Of a DNA stretch of 64,000 nt, positions 44,430 through 52,369 are shown one piece after another. The first letter of the stretch is position 1, and each line of letters opens with the position of its first letter. The stretch spans positions 17,442 to 81,441 of the forward strand of contig UQHS01000013.1 of the NCBI GenBank assembly GCA_900540845.1, in the 5' to 3' direction. The notes under the pieces are model-generated. The model saw nothing but the letters and a program-made list of their open reading frames with translations. It did not search any database and was not told the origin of the DNA. Source of the stretch: an uncultured Collinsella sp. GTDB lineage: Bacteria > Actinomycetota > Coriobacteriia > Coriobacteriales > Coriobacteriaceae. A program made the translations under genes and the position numbers.

Positions 44430-46195
44430 CGCTCATCGCCTTTCACGACGTGCACGCCGCCTATCCCGGCGCCAGTGCGGAGGCCATTCGAGGCATCACG
44501 TTCACCATCGACGCCGGCGAGCATGTGTGTCTTCTCGGAAGCAACGGGTCGGGCAAATCGACGCTGCTGCAGCTCATCAACGGTCTCATAACGCCGCGAG
44601 CCGGCGAGGTCCGCGTCGCCGGAAGGCCCACCACGGACCTCGAGCGTGCGATGGACATCCGCAGCAAGACGGCATCCGTCTTCCAGCAACCCGAAGACCA
44701 AATGGTGACGAGCATCGTCGCCGACGACGTCGCCTTTGGCCCGGAGAACCTCTGCATGCCCCAGCCCGAAATCGCCCGCAGGGTCGGCACCTCACTCGCC
44801 GCCGTGAACATGGCCTCGCACGCCCAGAGCGACCCGGCGGACCTTTCGGGCGGCCAGGTGCAGCGCGTCGCCTTTGCGGGGGCGCTTGCCATGAGCCCCC
44901 AGATTCTGCTGCTTGACGAGCCGTGTGCCATGCTCGACGGCCAGGGCAGGGCCGACGTGCGCCGCATCATCGGGGAACTCTCGGAGCAGGGCATGACCAT
45001 CGTGCACGTCACCCATTTCATGGAAGACGCGCTGGCAGCTGGGCGCGTTATCGTTCTCAAGCAAGGGCTCGTCGCTTTTGACGGGCAGCCCTCCGATCTG
45101 TTTTCCCAACCCAATCTCGTCGCTGCCCTCGGACTCGAGGAGCCCCGCGCGCAGGGGTCTGTCCTCGCTGACGCAGCTCATGATACCGAGGGTTTGGGCG
45201 ACGAGGTTCACCGGGGCCTCGAGATGCCCCCCGCGGACGGAGGCCCGCGCGTAGGCGTTGGGCTGCACGCGACCGGCAGGCCGCAGGCGACCAGCGGGCC
45301 GCGTGCCACAGGCGCACCCCGCGCAGACGACAAGAATCCGGCGTCGATCGTCTTTGACGACGTGTCCTTCTCGTATGCAGCCGCGCGCAACCCGCGCAGG
45401 CGCACGCGTGCATCACGCCTTGGCAAGCTTTTTGCCAGGCGCACGGGAAAATCCCCAGATCGGGCCCCCAGCCAGGCGGGCCTCGGCGAAGCGCGGGAGA
45501 ACCACGCCGCGCCGAAACCGCACGAAGGCGCCGGCACGCAAACGCTCCAGCACATTTCTTTCAGCGCTCACCCCGGAACCCTCACCGCGCTCATCGGCCG
45601 CACGGGGTCGGGCAAGTCCACCACGGCGGAGCTCGCCTGCGCCCTCAAACTCCCAAGCTCGGGCACCGTACGCGTGCGCTCCATCGACACGTGCGACTTC
45701 GAGCGCCGTCGCGAACTGCGCCGCCACGTGGGCTACGTCGCCCAGCTCCCCGAGCGCCAACTTTTTGCCGAGACCGTCTACGACGACGTCGCCTTTGGCC
45801 CGCGCAACCTCGGCCTTGACGAGACCGAAGTCGAGCATCGCGTGCGTGAGGCTCTCGCGAGCGTCAACCTCGACCCAACCGACGAGCTTCTCGCGCGCTC
45901 GCCCTTCGCCCTGTCCGGCGGGCAGCAGCGAAGCGTCGCGCTGGCCGGCGTGCTCGCCATGCGGCAAAGCGTCCTCGTGCTTGACGAGCCCATGGCGGGC
46001 CTCGACCCCCAAGGGCGGGCGAACCTCAGGGGGCTCCTGCGCAAACTCAAGAGCGAAGACGTGACCCTGCTCATGGTCACGCACAGCATGGAGGATGTCT
46101 CCGCCCTGGCAGACCAGGTGATCGAGCTGGATTCCGGACGCATCGTGCGCACGGGGCGTTCCGAGGAGGTGGCCTGCCATGGCGATTCGCGCTAG
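44426..46195 (+). CDS. ECF transporter ATPases EcfA and EcfA' fused
   Basis: 589 residues from MTLIAFHDVHAAYPG. Two ABC ATPase domains lie in one chain. The first (1-230) has GSNGSGKST, signature LSGGQVQRV and LLLDEP. The second (about 335-589) has GRTGSGKSTT, LSGGQQRSV and LVLDEP. The 90-residue linker is Ala/Arg/Pro-rich with degenerate repeats (around 265-290) and is likely disordered. In most bacteria EcfA1 and EcfA2 are separate; fused forms occur in some high-GC Gram-positives. It energises RibU with EcfT. Confidence 0.92.
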   Translation: MTLIAFHDVHAAYPGASAEAIRGITFTIDAGEHVCLLGSNGSGKSTLLQLINGLITPRAGEVRVAGRPTTDLERAMDIRSKTASVFQQPEDQMVTSIVADDVAFGPENLCMPQPEIARRVGTSLAAVNMASHAQSDPADLSGGQVQRVAFAGALAMSPQILLLDEPCAMLDGQGRADVRRIIGELSEQGMTIVHVTHFMEDALAAGRVIVLKQGLVAFDGQPSDLFSQPNLVAALGLEEPRAQGSVLADAAHDTEGLGDEVHRGLEMPPADGGPRVGVGLHATGRPQATSGPRATGAPRADDKNPASIVFDDVSFSYAAARNPRRRTRASRLGKLFARRTGKSPDRAPSQAGLGEARENHAAPKPHEGAGTQTLQHISFSAHPGTLTALIGRTGSGKSTTAELACALKLPSSGTVRVRSIDTCDFERRRELRRHVGYVAQLPERQLFAETVYDDVAFGPRNLGLDETEVEHRVREALASVNLDPTDELLARSPFALSGGQQRSVALAGVLAMRQSVLVLDEPMAGLDPQGRANLRGLLRKLKSEDVTLLMVTHSMEDVSALADQVIELDSGRIVRTGRSEEVACHGDSR

Positions 46196-46979
46196 CATCG
46201 GCCAATACTACTCGGCAAACTCGCCTGTGCATCGGCTCGACCCCCGCGTCAAGCTGGTGGGGACCATCGTTTTCATGGTCAGCTGCTTTTTCGTGCACAG
46301 CGCCGCGGCCCTGCTCCTCGCGGGGGTGACGGTGGGTGCAGCGATAGCGCTGTCGCGCGTCCCGCTACGGTGCCTCCTCTCCCAACTCAAGCCCATCGCG
46401 CTGTTCCTCGTCATCACCTCGGTCATCAATCTGTTTTTTGTCCAAACGGGTGATGTCGCCCTGCAGGCCGGCTTCGTGACGATCCATTGGGACGGAGTCG
46501 AGGCGGCCGTGCTCTACACCGTTCGCTTCTTCTTGCTACTGCTCGCGGGTTCGCTGCTCACCCTCACCACGACGCCGATCGCCTTGGCGGACGCAACGCA
46601 ATCCCTGCTCGCGCCACTCGAGCGCATGGGAGTCCCCGTCGGCCAGGCAACGCTGGTCCTCACCATCGCTCTGCGCTTCGTGCCCACCCTTTCGCGCGAG
46701 GCGGAGCACATCGTCGCAGCCCAAACCGCACGCGGCGCCGACCTCGAGAACAAGGGGGCAATCGCATATGCCCGCGCGTGTGTGCCGCTCATCGTCCCCC
46801 TCTTCGCGAGCGCCCTGCGTCACGCCGACAACCTCGGCCGCGCCATGGACGCGCGTTGCTACACCGGCGGCACGCGCACGCACTACCATGTCATGCGACT
46901 TGAGGCTCGCCGCGACCTCCCCGCCGTGGCCGCGCTCGCGCTCTACCTCACCGCGCTCGCCGCCATTGCGCTGGTCTGA
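46179..46979 (+). CDS. ECF transporter transmembrane component EcfT
   Basis: 266 residues starting MAIRASIGQYYSANSPVHRLDPRVK, shortened here as GQYYSANSPVHRLDPR, the EcfT N-terminal motif. Four or five membrane segments follow. The cytoplasmic coupling helices carry the two ARG-type motifs (TARGADL near 185 and AMDARCY near 215). The gene overlaps the fused ATPase gene by 17 bases. With ribU it makes a self-contained transporter under FMN control. Confidence 0.93.
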   Translation: MAIRASIGQYYSANSPVHRLDPRVKLVGTIVFMVSCFFVHSAAALLLAGVTVGAAIALSRVPLRCLLSQLKPIALFLVITSVINLFFVQTGDVALQAGFVTIHWDGVEAAVLYTVRFFLLLLAGSLLTLTTTPIALADATQSLLAPLERMGVPVGQATLVLTIALRFVPTLSREAEHIVAAQTARGADLENKGAIAYARACVPLIVPLFASALRHADNLGRAMDARCYTGGTRTHYHVMRLEARRDLPAVAALALYLTALAAIALV

Positions 46980-46981
46980 TT

Positions 46982-47019
46982 GCCGGCCGGGACCAAGCAG
47001 GCGAGTGACCCGGGCCGGC
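46982..47019 (+). terminator. Terminator-like hairpin after the ECF operon
   Basis: GCCGGCCGGG and CCCGGGCCGGC pair with one bulge and a 17-base loop, two bases after the ecfT stop; no U-run. Confidence 0.45.
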
Positions 47020-47165
47020 CGTCGCTCCGAGCCAGTCTACGCTCTGGGCCGCCAGCTCGCCAAACGCGTCACGTCCCCACCGCCGCTTCGGGCCGCCGGG
47101 CCCAACGCTCGTCCGTTTTCATCTGAATCACCTCGTGGAGATTGCTCGGCAACGCCAGTTTTGCG

Positions 47166-47171
47166 GTATCC
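47166..47171 (+). promoter_or_regulatory. Candidate -10 in GCGGTATCCTT
   Basis: TATCCT about 48 bases before the ATG at 47219; the context GCGGTATnCTT also precedes 32095 and galE. Confidence 0.4.
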
Positions 47172-47218
47172 TTTATGCTTGACATGTGGCATACAAACAC
47201 AACCCAAACGGAGCACCT

Positions 47219-48436
47219 ATGTCGCAAAATCGCATCGCGCCCGGCACTGCAAACGAGCAGGAAGAGCGCATCAAAAACGCTATGTATTCCTTTGGATATC
47301 AAGAAGAGTTCTCCCGCCGCGGCGCCATTAAGGCCGTGCTGGCGGCCGCCGGCGCCGCCGTGTTGTTTGGCCTCCCGCGCCACGCCTACGCCGCCCGCGC
47401 CACCCAAGCAACGCTCGACGCCCTCGCAACCGCCGAGGAAAAGCTCGCTGCCGTCCAGGCCGAGCTCGATGCGCTCGCCGCGGAGTTCCAAGCGCTGACG
47501 CTCGAGCAGGAGAAGACGATCTCCCAAATCGAAGACGTCCAGGGCCAAATCGACGAGACGCAGCTCGCCATCGAGGAAAAGCAAAAGGAGCTCGAGGCCA
47601 AGCAAGAGGTCCTCGCCGGCCGCGTATCGGACAGCTACAAAGAGGGTCCCGGCAGCGTCCTCAAGCTGCTGCTCGCTTCGAAGTCCTTCGACGAGCTGCT
47701 GTCCAACAGCCGGTATGTCGAGAAGATCAACGACGCCGACAAGCAGGTCATCAAGGAAGTCCAGCAGATCCGCGAGGAGCTCGAGGAGCAGAAGGCCGGG
47801 CTTGAGCAGCAGAAGGCCGACCTCGAGGCCCTCAAGGAACAGCAGGCCGAGCAACTCAGCGCCATGCAGGCCAAGCAGGGCGAGGTTCAGGCCCTGGTGG
47901 ACGGTCTGTCCAGCGACGTCAAGGATCTCATGGCCAAGCGCGACGCCGAGTACCTCGCCGCCGTCGAGGAGGAGCGTCGCCAACAGGAGGCTCAGCAGCA
48001 ACATCAGCAGGGCGGCGTCACCTACCTGCCCGGCAACGCCCAGATCTCAGGGTCGTCACGCAGCCAGGAGCGCGTCGTCTCCTGCTGCTACGCGGTGCCG
48101 AGCCCGGGTGCGGGCCTGTGCGCGATGTGGGTCTCCCGCGTGTTCGCCGCGGCCGGCTTCAGTTACCTCGGCGGCAACGCGAACGACATGTACAACCGCT
48201 GGTGCACAAGCTCGAACAAGGACAACCTGCGCGTGGGCATGATCGTCGCCGTTTCGACGTACTCGAAGAACACCATGGGCCGTATCTATGGCCACGTAGG
48301 CATTTACGTGGGCAACAACACCGTCATGGAGAACATCGGCGGCATCGCGTCCACCAACATCGACCAGTGGATCTCCTACTACGGCGACACCGTCAGCCCG
48401 CGCTGGGGCTGGGCAGGCGGCTGGGCCCTGGAGTAA
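47219..48436 (+). CDS. Secreted coiled-coil cell-wall hydrolase (CHAP-like)
   Basis: 405 residues from MSQNRIAPG (ATG 47219, GGAG upstream). A Tat-type signal SRRGAIKAVLAAAGAAVLFG ends near AYA about residue 60. A long coiled coil (about 62-260, many EKQKELEAKQ-type heptads) resembles the PcsB/CwlO regulatory arm. A Gln-rich linker leads to a C-terminal domain (about 290-405) with CAMWVSRVFAAAGF and GHVGIYVGNN, the Cys and His pattern of NlpC/P60 or CHAP amidases. It probably cuts peptidoglycan during division under FtsEX-like control; ftsEX is not in view. Confidence 0.85.
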   Translation: MSQNRIAPGTANEQEERIKNAMYSFGYQEEFSRRGAIKAVLAAAGAAVLFGLPRHAYAARATQATLDALATAEEKLAAVQAELDALAAEFQALTLEQEKTISQIEDVQGQIDETQLAIEEKQKELEAKQEVLAGRVSDSYKEGPGSVLKLLLASKSFDELLSNSRYVEKINDADKQVIKEVQQIREELEEQKAGLEQQKADLEALKEQQAEQLSAMQAKQGEVQALVDGLSSDVKDLMAKRDAEYLAAVEEERRQQEAQQQHQQGGVTYLPGNAQISGSSRSQERVVSCCYAVPSPGAGLCAMWVSRVFAAAGFSYLGGNANDMYNRWCTSSNKDNLRVGMIVAVSTYSKNTMGRIYGHVGIYVGNNTVMENIGGIASTNIDQWISYYGDTVSPRWGWAGGWALE

Positions 48437-48519
48437 GACCCATCCCCCTCTTTTTGATTGTTGCGCCCCGCGATGGTGCGCGGCCGCCAGCCAGCCACCC
48501 CCTCCCCTCCCCTCATAAA

Positions 48520-48578
48520 TCGAGTGTGCGCTTTCCCTACGTTTGAAATCGATATTAGTAGGTTTTTCGCACACTCGA
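48520..48578. repeat. Extragenic hairpin with conserved loop core
   Basis: Outer arms TCGAGTGTGCG (48520-48530) and CGCACACTCGA (48568-48578), inner arms CCTAC / GTAGG (48536-48540, 48558-48562). The loop holds TTTGAAATCGATAT (48542-48555), nearly the same core as in 51121-51198. Confidence 0.8.
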
Positions 48579-48705
48579 CGAATGGGCGGGCTCGTCACCG
48601 GGCGGGGCCCGACAACGCCGCAGCAACCTCCTCGGGGTCCGTCGCGACATCCATCGCGGCGAGCCTTCGCGTACGCCCGGCCGCAAACCCTCCACCTCGC
48701 TGCGG

Positions 48706-48711
48706 TATACT
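48706..48711 (+). promoter_or_regulatory. Candidate -10 of galE
   Basis: TATACT in GCGGTATACTTT, 36 bases before the galE ATG at 48747. Confidence 0.45.
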
Positions 48712-48746
48712 TTCCCGAGTTCATCCCCCTCGAAAGGAGCGCGTTC

Positions 48747-49802
48747 ATGACGCAAACCCTCGATGCTAAAGACACCTGCGTCCTCGTCACCGGCGGCGCG
48801 GGCTTCATCGGTTCCCACACCGTCGTCGAGCTGCTCAAGCTGGGTTATCAGGTTGTCATCGTCGACGACCTCTCCAACTCCTCCGCCAAGGTCGAAGACC
48901 GCATCAAGACCATCGTGGGCGACGCGGCGGCCGCCAACCTCACCATGTACGTGGCCGATGTCAACGACCGCGAGGCGCTCGGGCGCATCTTCGACGCCCA
49001 CCGCATCGACCGCGTGATCCACTTCGCCGGCTACAAGGCCGTTGGCGAGTCGGTGGCCAAGCCCATCGAGTACTACAGCAACAACATCGGCAACACGCTC
49101 ACGCTCGTCGACGTCATGCGCGAGCACGGCTGCAAGTCCATCATCTTCTCCAGCTCCGCCACCGTGTACGGCGACCCCGACAGCCTGCCGCTCACCGAGC
49201 AGAGCCCCAAGAAGACGGCCACCAACCCCTATGGCTGGACCAAGTGGATGATCGAGCAGATGCTCACCGACCTCCACACCGCCGATTCCAAGTGGAACGT
49301 CGTGCTGCTGCGCTACTTCAACCCCATCGGTGCGCACGCGAGCGGCCTCATAGGCGAGGACCCCAAGGGCATCCCGAACAACCTGCTGCCCTACGTGGCG
49401 CAGACCGCCATTGGCAAGCGCGAGGCGGTCCACGTGTTCGGTAACGACTACCCCACCCCCGACGGCACCGGCGTGCGCGACTACATCCACGTGTGCGACC
49501 TGGCCTCCGGCCACGCCGCCGCGCTCGCGTGGATGAACGGCCGCGAGGGCGTCGAGGTGTTCAACCTGGGCACCGGCCGTGGCACCTCCGTGCTTGAGAT
49601 CATCCGCGCGTTTGGCGAGGCCTGCGGGCACGAGGTCCCTTATGTGATCGACCCACGCCGCCCCGGCGACGTCGCCGAGAACTACGCCGACTGCTCCAAG
49701 GCCCGCGAGCTCATGGGCTGGGAGGCGCAGTTCGACATCGACGACATGTGCCGCGATGCCTGGAACTGGCAGTCGAACAACCCCAACGGCTACGAGGGCT
49801 AA
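48747..49802 (+). CDS. galE: UDP-glucose 4-epimerase
   Basis: 351 residues from MTQTLDAKD (ATG 48747, GAAAGGAG upstream). SDR fold: NAD motif GGAGFIGSH, catalytic Ser/Thr in SSSATVYG and YGWTK. It interconverts UDP-Glc and UDP-Gal for galactose use or glycan precursors. Codon use is strongly biased, suggesting strong expression. No other gal genes are adjacent. A UUCG-capped terminator follows. Confidence 0.95.
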   Translation: MTQTLDAKDTCVLVTGGAGFIGSHTVVELLKLGYQVVIVDDLSNSSAKVEDRIKTIVGDAAAANLTMYVADVNDREALGRIFDAHRIDRVIHFAGYKAVGESVAKPIEYYSNNIGNTLTLVDVMREHGCKSIIFSSSATVYGDPDSLPLTEQSPKKTATNPYGWTKWMIEQMLTDLHTADSKWNVVLLRYFNPIGAHASGLIGEDPKGIPNNLLPYVAQTAIGKREAVHVFGNDYPTPDGTGVRDYIHVCDLASGHAAALAWMNGREGVEVFNLGTGRGTSVLEIIRAFGEACGHEVPYVIDPRRPGDVAENYADCSKARELMGWEAQFDIDDMCRDAWNWQSNNPNGYEG

Positions 49803-49863
49803 CCGCGCGGCTTTGCCGACCTACGCCATTCGCCTTTCCCGGCGTCGATGGCGCGGCGCCTGC

Positions 49864-49896
49864 GGGCAGAGATGCGCCTGTGGGCAGAGATGCGCC
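49864..49896. repeat. Short tandem repeat after galE
   Basis: GGGCAGAGATGCGCC occurs at 49864 and again at 49882, an 18-base period, followed by weaker copies. Confidence 0.6.
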
Positions 49897-49956
49897 CTCC
49901 ACCAGAGACGCAGCCGCCGCCAGAAACGCGTCCACATTCCCACAACGGGCCCACGC

Positions 49957-49980
49957 GGGGCGACTTCGGTCGCCCCGTTT
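49957..49980 (+). terminator. galE terminator
   Basis: GGGGCGAC, TTCG tetraloop, GTCGCCCC, then GTTTT. Confidence 0.9.
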
Positions 49981-50023
49981 TGCTAGCATGAGATGGCACA
50001 TGCCCCAAACGAAAGGTCTGCAC

Positions 50024-51094
50024 ATGAGCGATACGAACGAGCGCACCGGCGACCTCTTTGTCGCGTACCTGCGCGACAAGCTCCCCCTGGTCGAGCAGGC
50101 TCTGCGCGAGGCGAGCGCATCAGCCATGAGCACCGACGAACTGGCACCCGTATCCGACCTCAGCCGCTATCTCTACCAGCCGCTTGCGCACTTCACCGCA
50201 GGCGGCGGCAAGCGCGTTCGCCCCGTCTTGGCGCTGATGGGAGCAGAGGCGGTGGGCGGCAACGCAGAGCAGGCCCTTTCGTCTGGCGTCGCCATCGAGT
50301 TGTTCCAGAGCGCCGCGCTTATCCACGATGACATCGCCGACGCGAGCGAGCTGCGCCGCGGAGAGCCGTGCCTGTACCGCACCGAAGGCGAAGGGCTCGC
50401 CATCAACGCCGGCGACCTTGCACTCACCCGTGTTTTCGAGGTCGTTCTGGAAGACCCTAACCTCGACGCGGGCCGTCGTGTTCGCGTCCTGGAGGAACTT
50501 GTGCGCATGGAGCGGCACACGCTCGAGGGGCAGGCGCTCGATCTTGGCTGGGCACGCGACGGCCGCTGGGACGTGACCAGCGATGACTACCTCTACATGA
50601 TCGAAGGTAAAACCGCCTGGTACACGGTTGCAAGCCCGCTGTTTATCGGCGCGGTTGCGGCGGGCGCCTCCGACGAGGCGGCGCGTGGGCTCATCGACCT
50701 GGGGCGCCCGGCGGGGCTCGCCTTCCAGCTCCAAGATGACCTGCTCAACCTTGTTGGCGACGCCAGCGCCCAGGGCAAGGACTTCCGTTCCGACATCACC
50801 GAGGGCAAACGAACGCTTGCCGTGGTATGGGCGCTGGAGCACCTCGAGCCCGAGTTGCGCGCGGAGCTCGTCTCGCTGCTCGAAGCAAAAACGAGCGACC
50901 CCGCGGACCTCGCGCACGCCGTCGAACTCATCGAGATCGGCGGCGGCATCGACGCGTGCCGTGATCTCGCACTCAAACTCGCACAAGAGGCGCAAGACAC
51001 CAGCCGCGCGCTCGCCGAGGCCGGTATCATTTCGCACAACGCCGCTGACCTGCTCTGCTCCATGGCCGATTTTTTCATCAATCGGAGCGCATAG
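50024..51094 (+). CDS. Polyprenyl diphosphate synthase
   Basis: 356 residues from MSDTNERTGD (ATG 50024, GAAAGG upstream). The first Asp-rich motif is HDDIAD (near 105), the second is QDDLLN (near 235). It belongs to the trans-type isoprenyl synthases (IspB/GGPPS class), making chains for quinones or carrier lipids; chain length cannot be fixed by eye. The 67 bases before the ATG hold TAGCAT as a possible -10. The hairpin at 51121 follows the gene. Confidence 0.9.
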   Translation: MSDTNERTGDLFVAYLRDKLPLVEQALREASASAMSTDELAPVSDLSRYLYQPLAHFTAGGGKRVRPVLALMGAEAVGGNAEQALSSGVAIELFQSAALIHDDIADASELRRGEPCLYRTEGEGLAINAGDLALTRVFEVVLEDPNLDAGRRVRVLEELVRMERHTLEGQALDLGWARDGRWDVTSDDYLYMIEGKTAWYTVASPLFIGAVAAGASDEAARGLIDLGRPAGLAFQLQDDLLNLVGDASAQGKDFRSDITEGKRTLAVVWALEHLEPELRAELVSLLEAKTSDPADLAHAVELIEIGGGIDACRDLALKLAQEAQDTSRALAEAGIISHNAADLLCSMADFFINRSA

Positions 51095-51120
51095 CGGGGT
51101 CGCAAGCGCGTAAACCCTCG

Positions 51121-51198
51121 AAACCTCCCCCAGCATGTGCATTTTGCTCGCGTTTCCGCAAGATTTCGATTTCAAAATGCTCATGTTGGGGGAGGTTT
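51121..51198. repeat. Long extragenic hairpin with conserved loop core
   Basis: 26-base arms (51121-51146 and 51173-51198) match at 24 of 26 positions; outer part AAACCTCCCCCA. The 26-base loop region contains, on the minus strand, TTTGAAATCGAAAT (51176-51163). It lies just after the polyprenyl synthase stop. Confidence 0.85.
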
Positions 51199-51275
51199 TC
51201 GATTGCCGTGGCAACTCGGCGGTCCGATGTCGCCGCAAAAGGCCCATCAGCCGCCGTACATCCTCGCCTGCCGCC

Positions 51276-52181
51276 TCAGTTCGCCTTGGCACACAGGCGA
51301 CGATACAGCAAGCCGCCCAACGCCACGCACAGCAGTGACACGGCAGCGACGACACCAACCACCAACCAGTTTCCACTGCCCGCAGCGGATGCCGCGGCCG
51401 TCGAAGTCACAATGGAGGGAATGCGCCCAAACGTTGCGATGAGCACCACGGGGGCGAAGCGTATCTTGGTGAGGCCGGCGAAATACGTCAAGAAGTCCTT
51501 CGGGGTTCCCGGGATCAAGAAAATCACCAGCATGACCAGCTCGAGTCGCTTCGCATTATTGAGCCACAAAAACCGGTCGAGAAGACTGCGGTCGAAGAAG
51601 AGGCCAACCAGGCTCCAGCCCCATCGACGCGTCACCCAATAAATCGCCGACGTCGCCAGCCCCGAGGCGACGAGGCACAGCGCCGTCCCCTCCCAGAAGC
51701 CAAACGCGTAACCGCTCGCCAGCTCCACAGGCTCGCCGGGCAAAAAGGCCAAGAAGATCTGAGTGACGTTGATTCCCAGCATGACGAGACGACTTATCAC
51801 GCTATGGTCGGCGACGAACGACCGAACCGCCTGAGGGTCTGCAAGCCATGCCAAGATCCCCGGAAGGTATTCCCAGCATGCAGTCGCGAGGATCGCGGCC
51901 GAGGCCGCAAGCGCCAAAAGCACGCGACGGCGCAGGATTCGGCGGCGGGCATCGAGACCATCGTCCTCTGCGACGGCCTCGGTCGACATTGCCGCAGCGG
52001 TCGCGAATGAGGGGGCGTTTGCGGTCCGCGCACCGGCAGAAGAGGCGTCGTCCAGCGCGTCGTGAGCGCCCGCGACTCGATTGCGAAGCTCGCTCAAAGC
52101 GCTTACGTCAAGACGGCGAGCGGCGCCCCCGCAAGAAACCTGACCGGAATACCCTTCGGCTTCGGGATGCATCCTCATCAT
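51276..52181 (-). CDS. TVP38/TMEM64 (VTT-domain) membrane protein
   Basis: 301 residues from a double ATG at 52181 with AAGGAGGTAACG upstream. Residues 1-85 are charged and disordered with no similarity seen; a membrane helix begins at about 90. The VTT/SNARE-associated domain covers about 130-245 with FLPGEPVELASGYAFGFWEG and the conserved IPGTPKDFLTYFAGL. Such DedA-related proteins act as lipid scramblases or carriers. Two direct repeats TTAAGGTAAG lie upstream at 52274-52299. Confidence 0.87.
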   Translation of the reverse strand: MMRMHPEAEGYSGQVSCGGAARRLDVSALSELRNRVAGAHDALDDASSAGARTANAPSFATAAAMSTEAVAEDDGLDARRRILRRRVLLALAASAAILATACWEYLPGILAWLADPQAVRSFVADHSVISRLVMLGINVTQIFLAFLPGEPVELASGYAFGFWEGTALCLVASGLATSAIYWVTRRWGWSLVGLFFDRSLLDRFLWLNNAKRLELVMLVIFLIPGTPKDFLTYFAGLTKIRFAPVVLIATFGRIPSIVTSTAAASAAGSGNWLVVGVVAAVSLLCVALGGLLYRRLCAKAN

Positions 52182-52273
52182 CGCGTTACCTCCTTGTGTA
52201 CCTGACAAGGACAGTTTCGCAACTTGGTGTCTATGTTTTGTCTACCAGCAATGACAATTCAGTAAGCCTTACG

Positions 52274-52299
52274 TTAAGGTAAGCCATTCTTAAGGTAAG
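52274..52299. promoter_or_regulatory. Direct repeats TTAAGGTAAG upstream of the VTT gene
   Basis: Copies at 52274-52283 and 52290-52299, 16 bases apart, with a partial inverted match CTTAC just before. OmpR-type regulators often bind such direct repeats; the two-component system follows at 52370-54889. Confidence 0.45.
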
Positions 52300-52369
52300 A
52301 GCAGGTAACTGGTTCGCCGACGGTTCGATGAGCCCGGCGACGCCCGCCCGCGCAGCGCGCGAACCCTCA

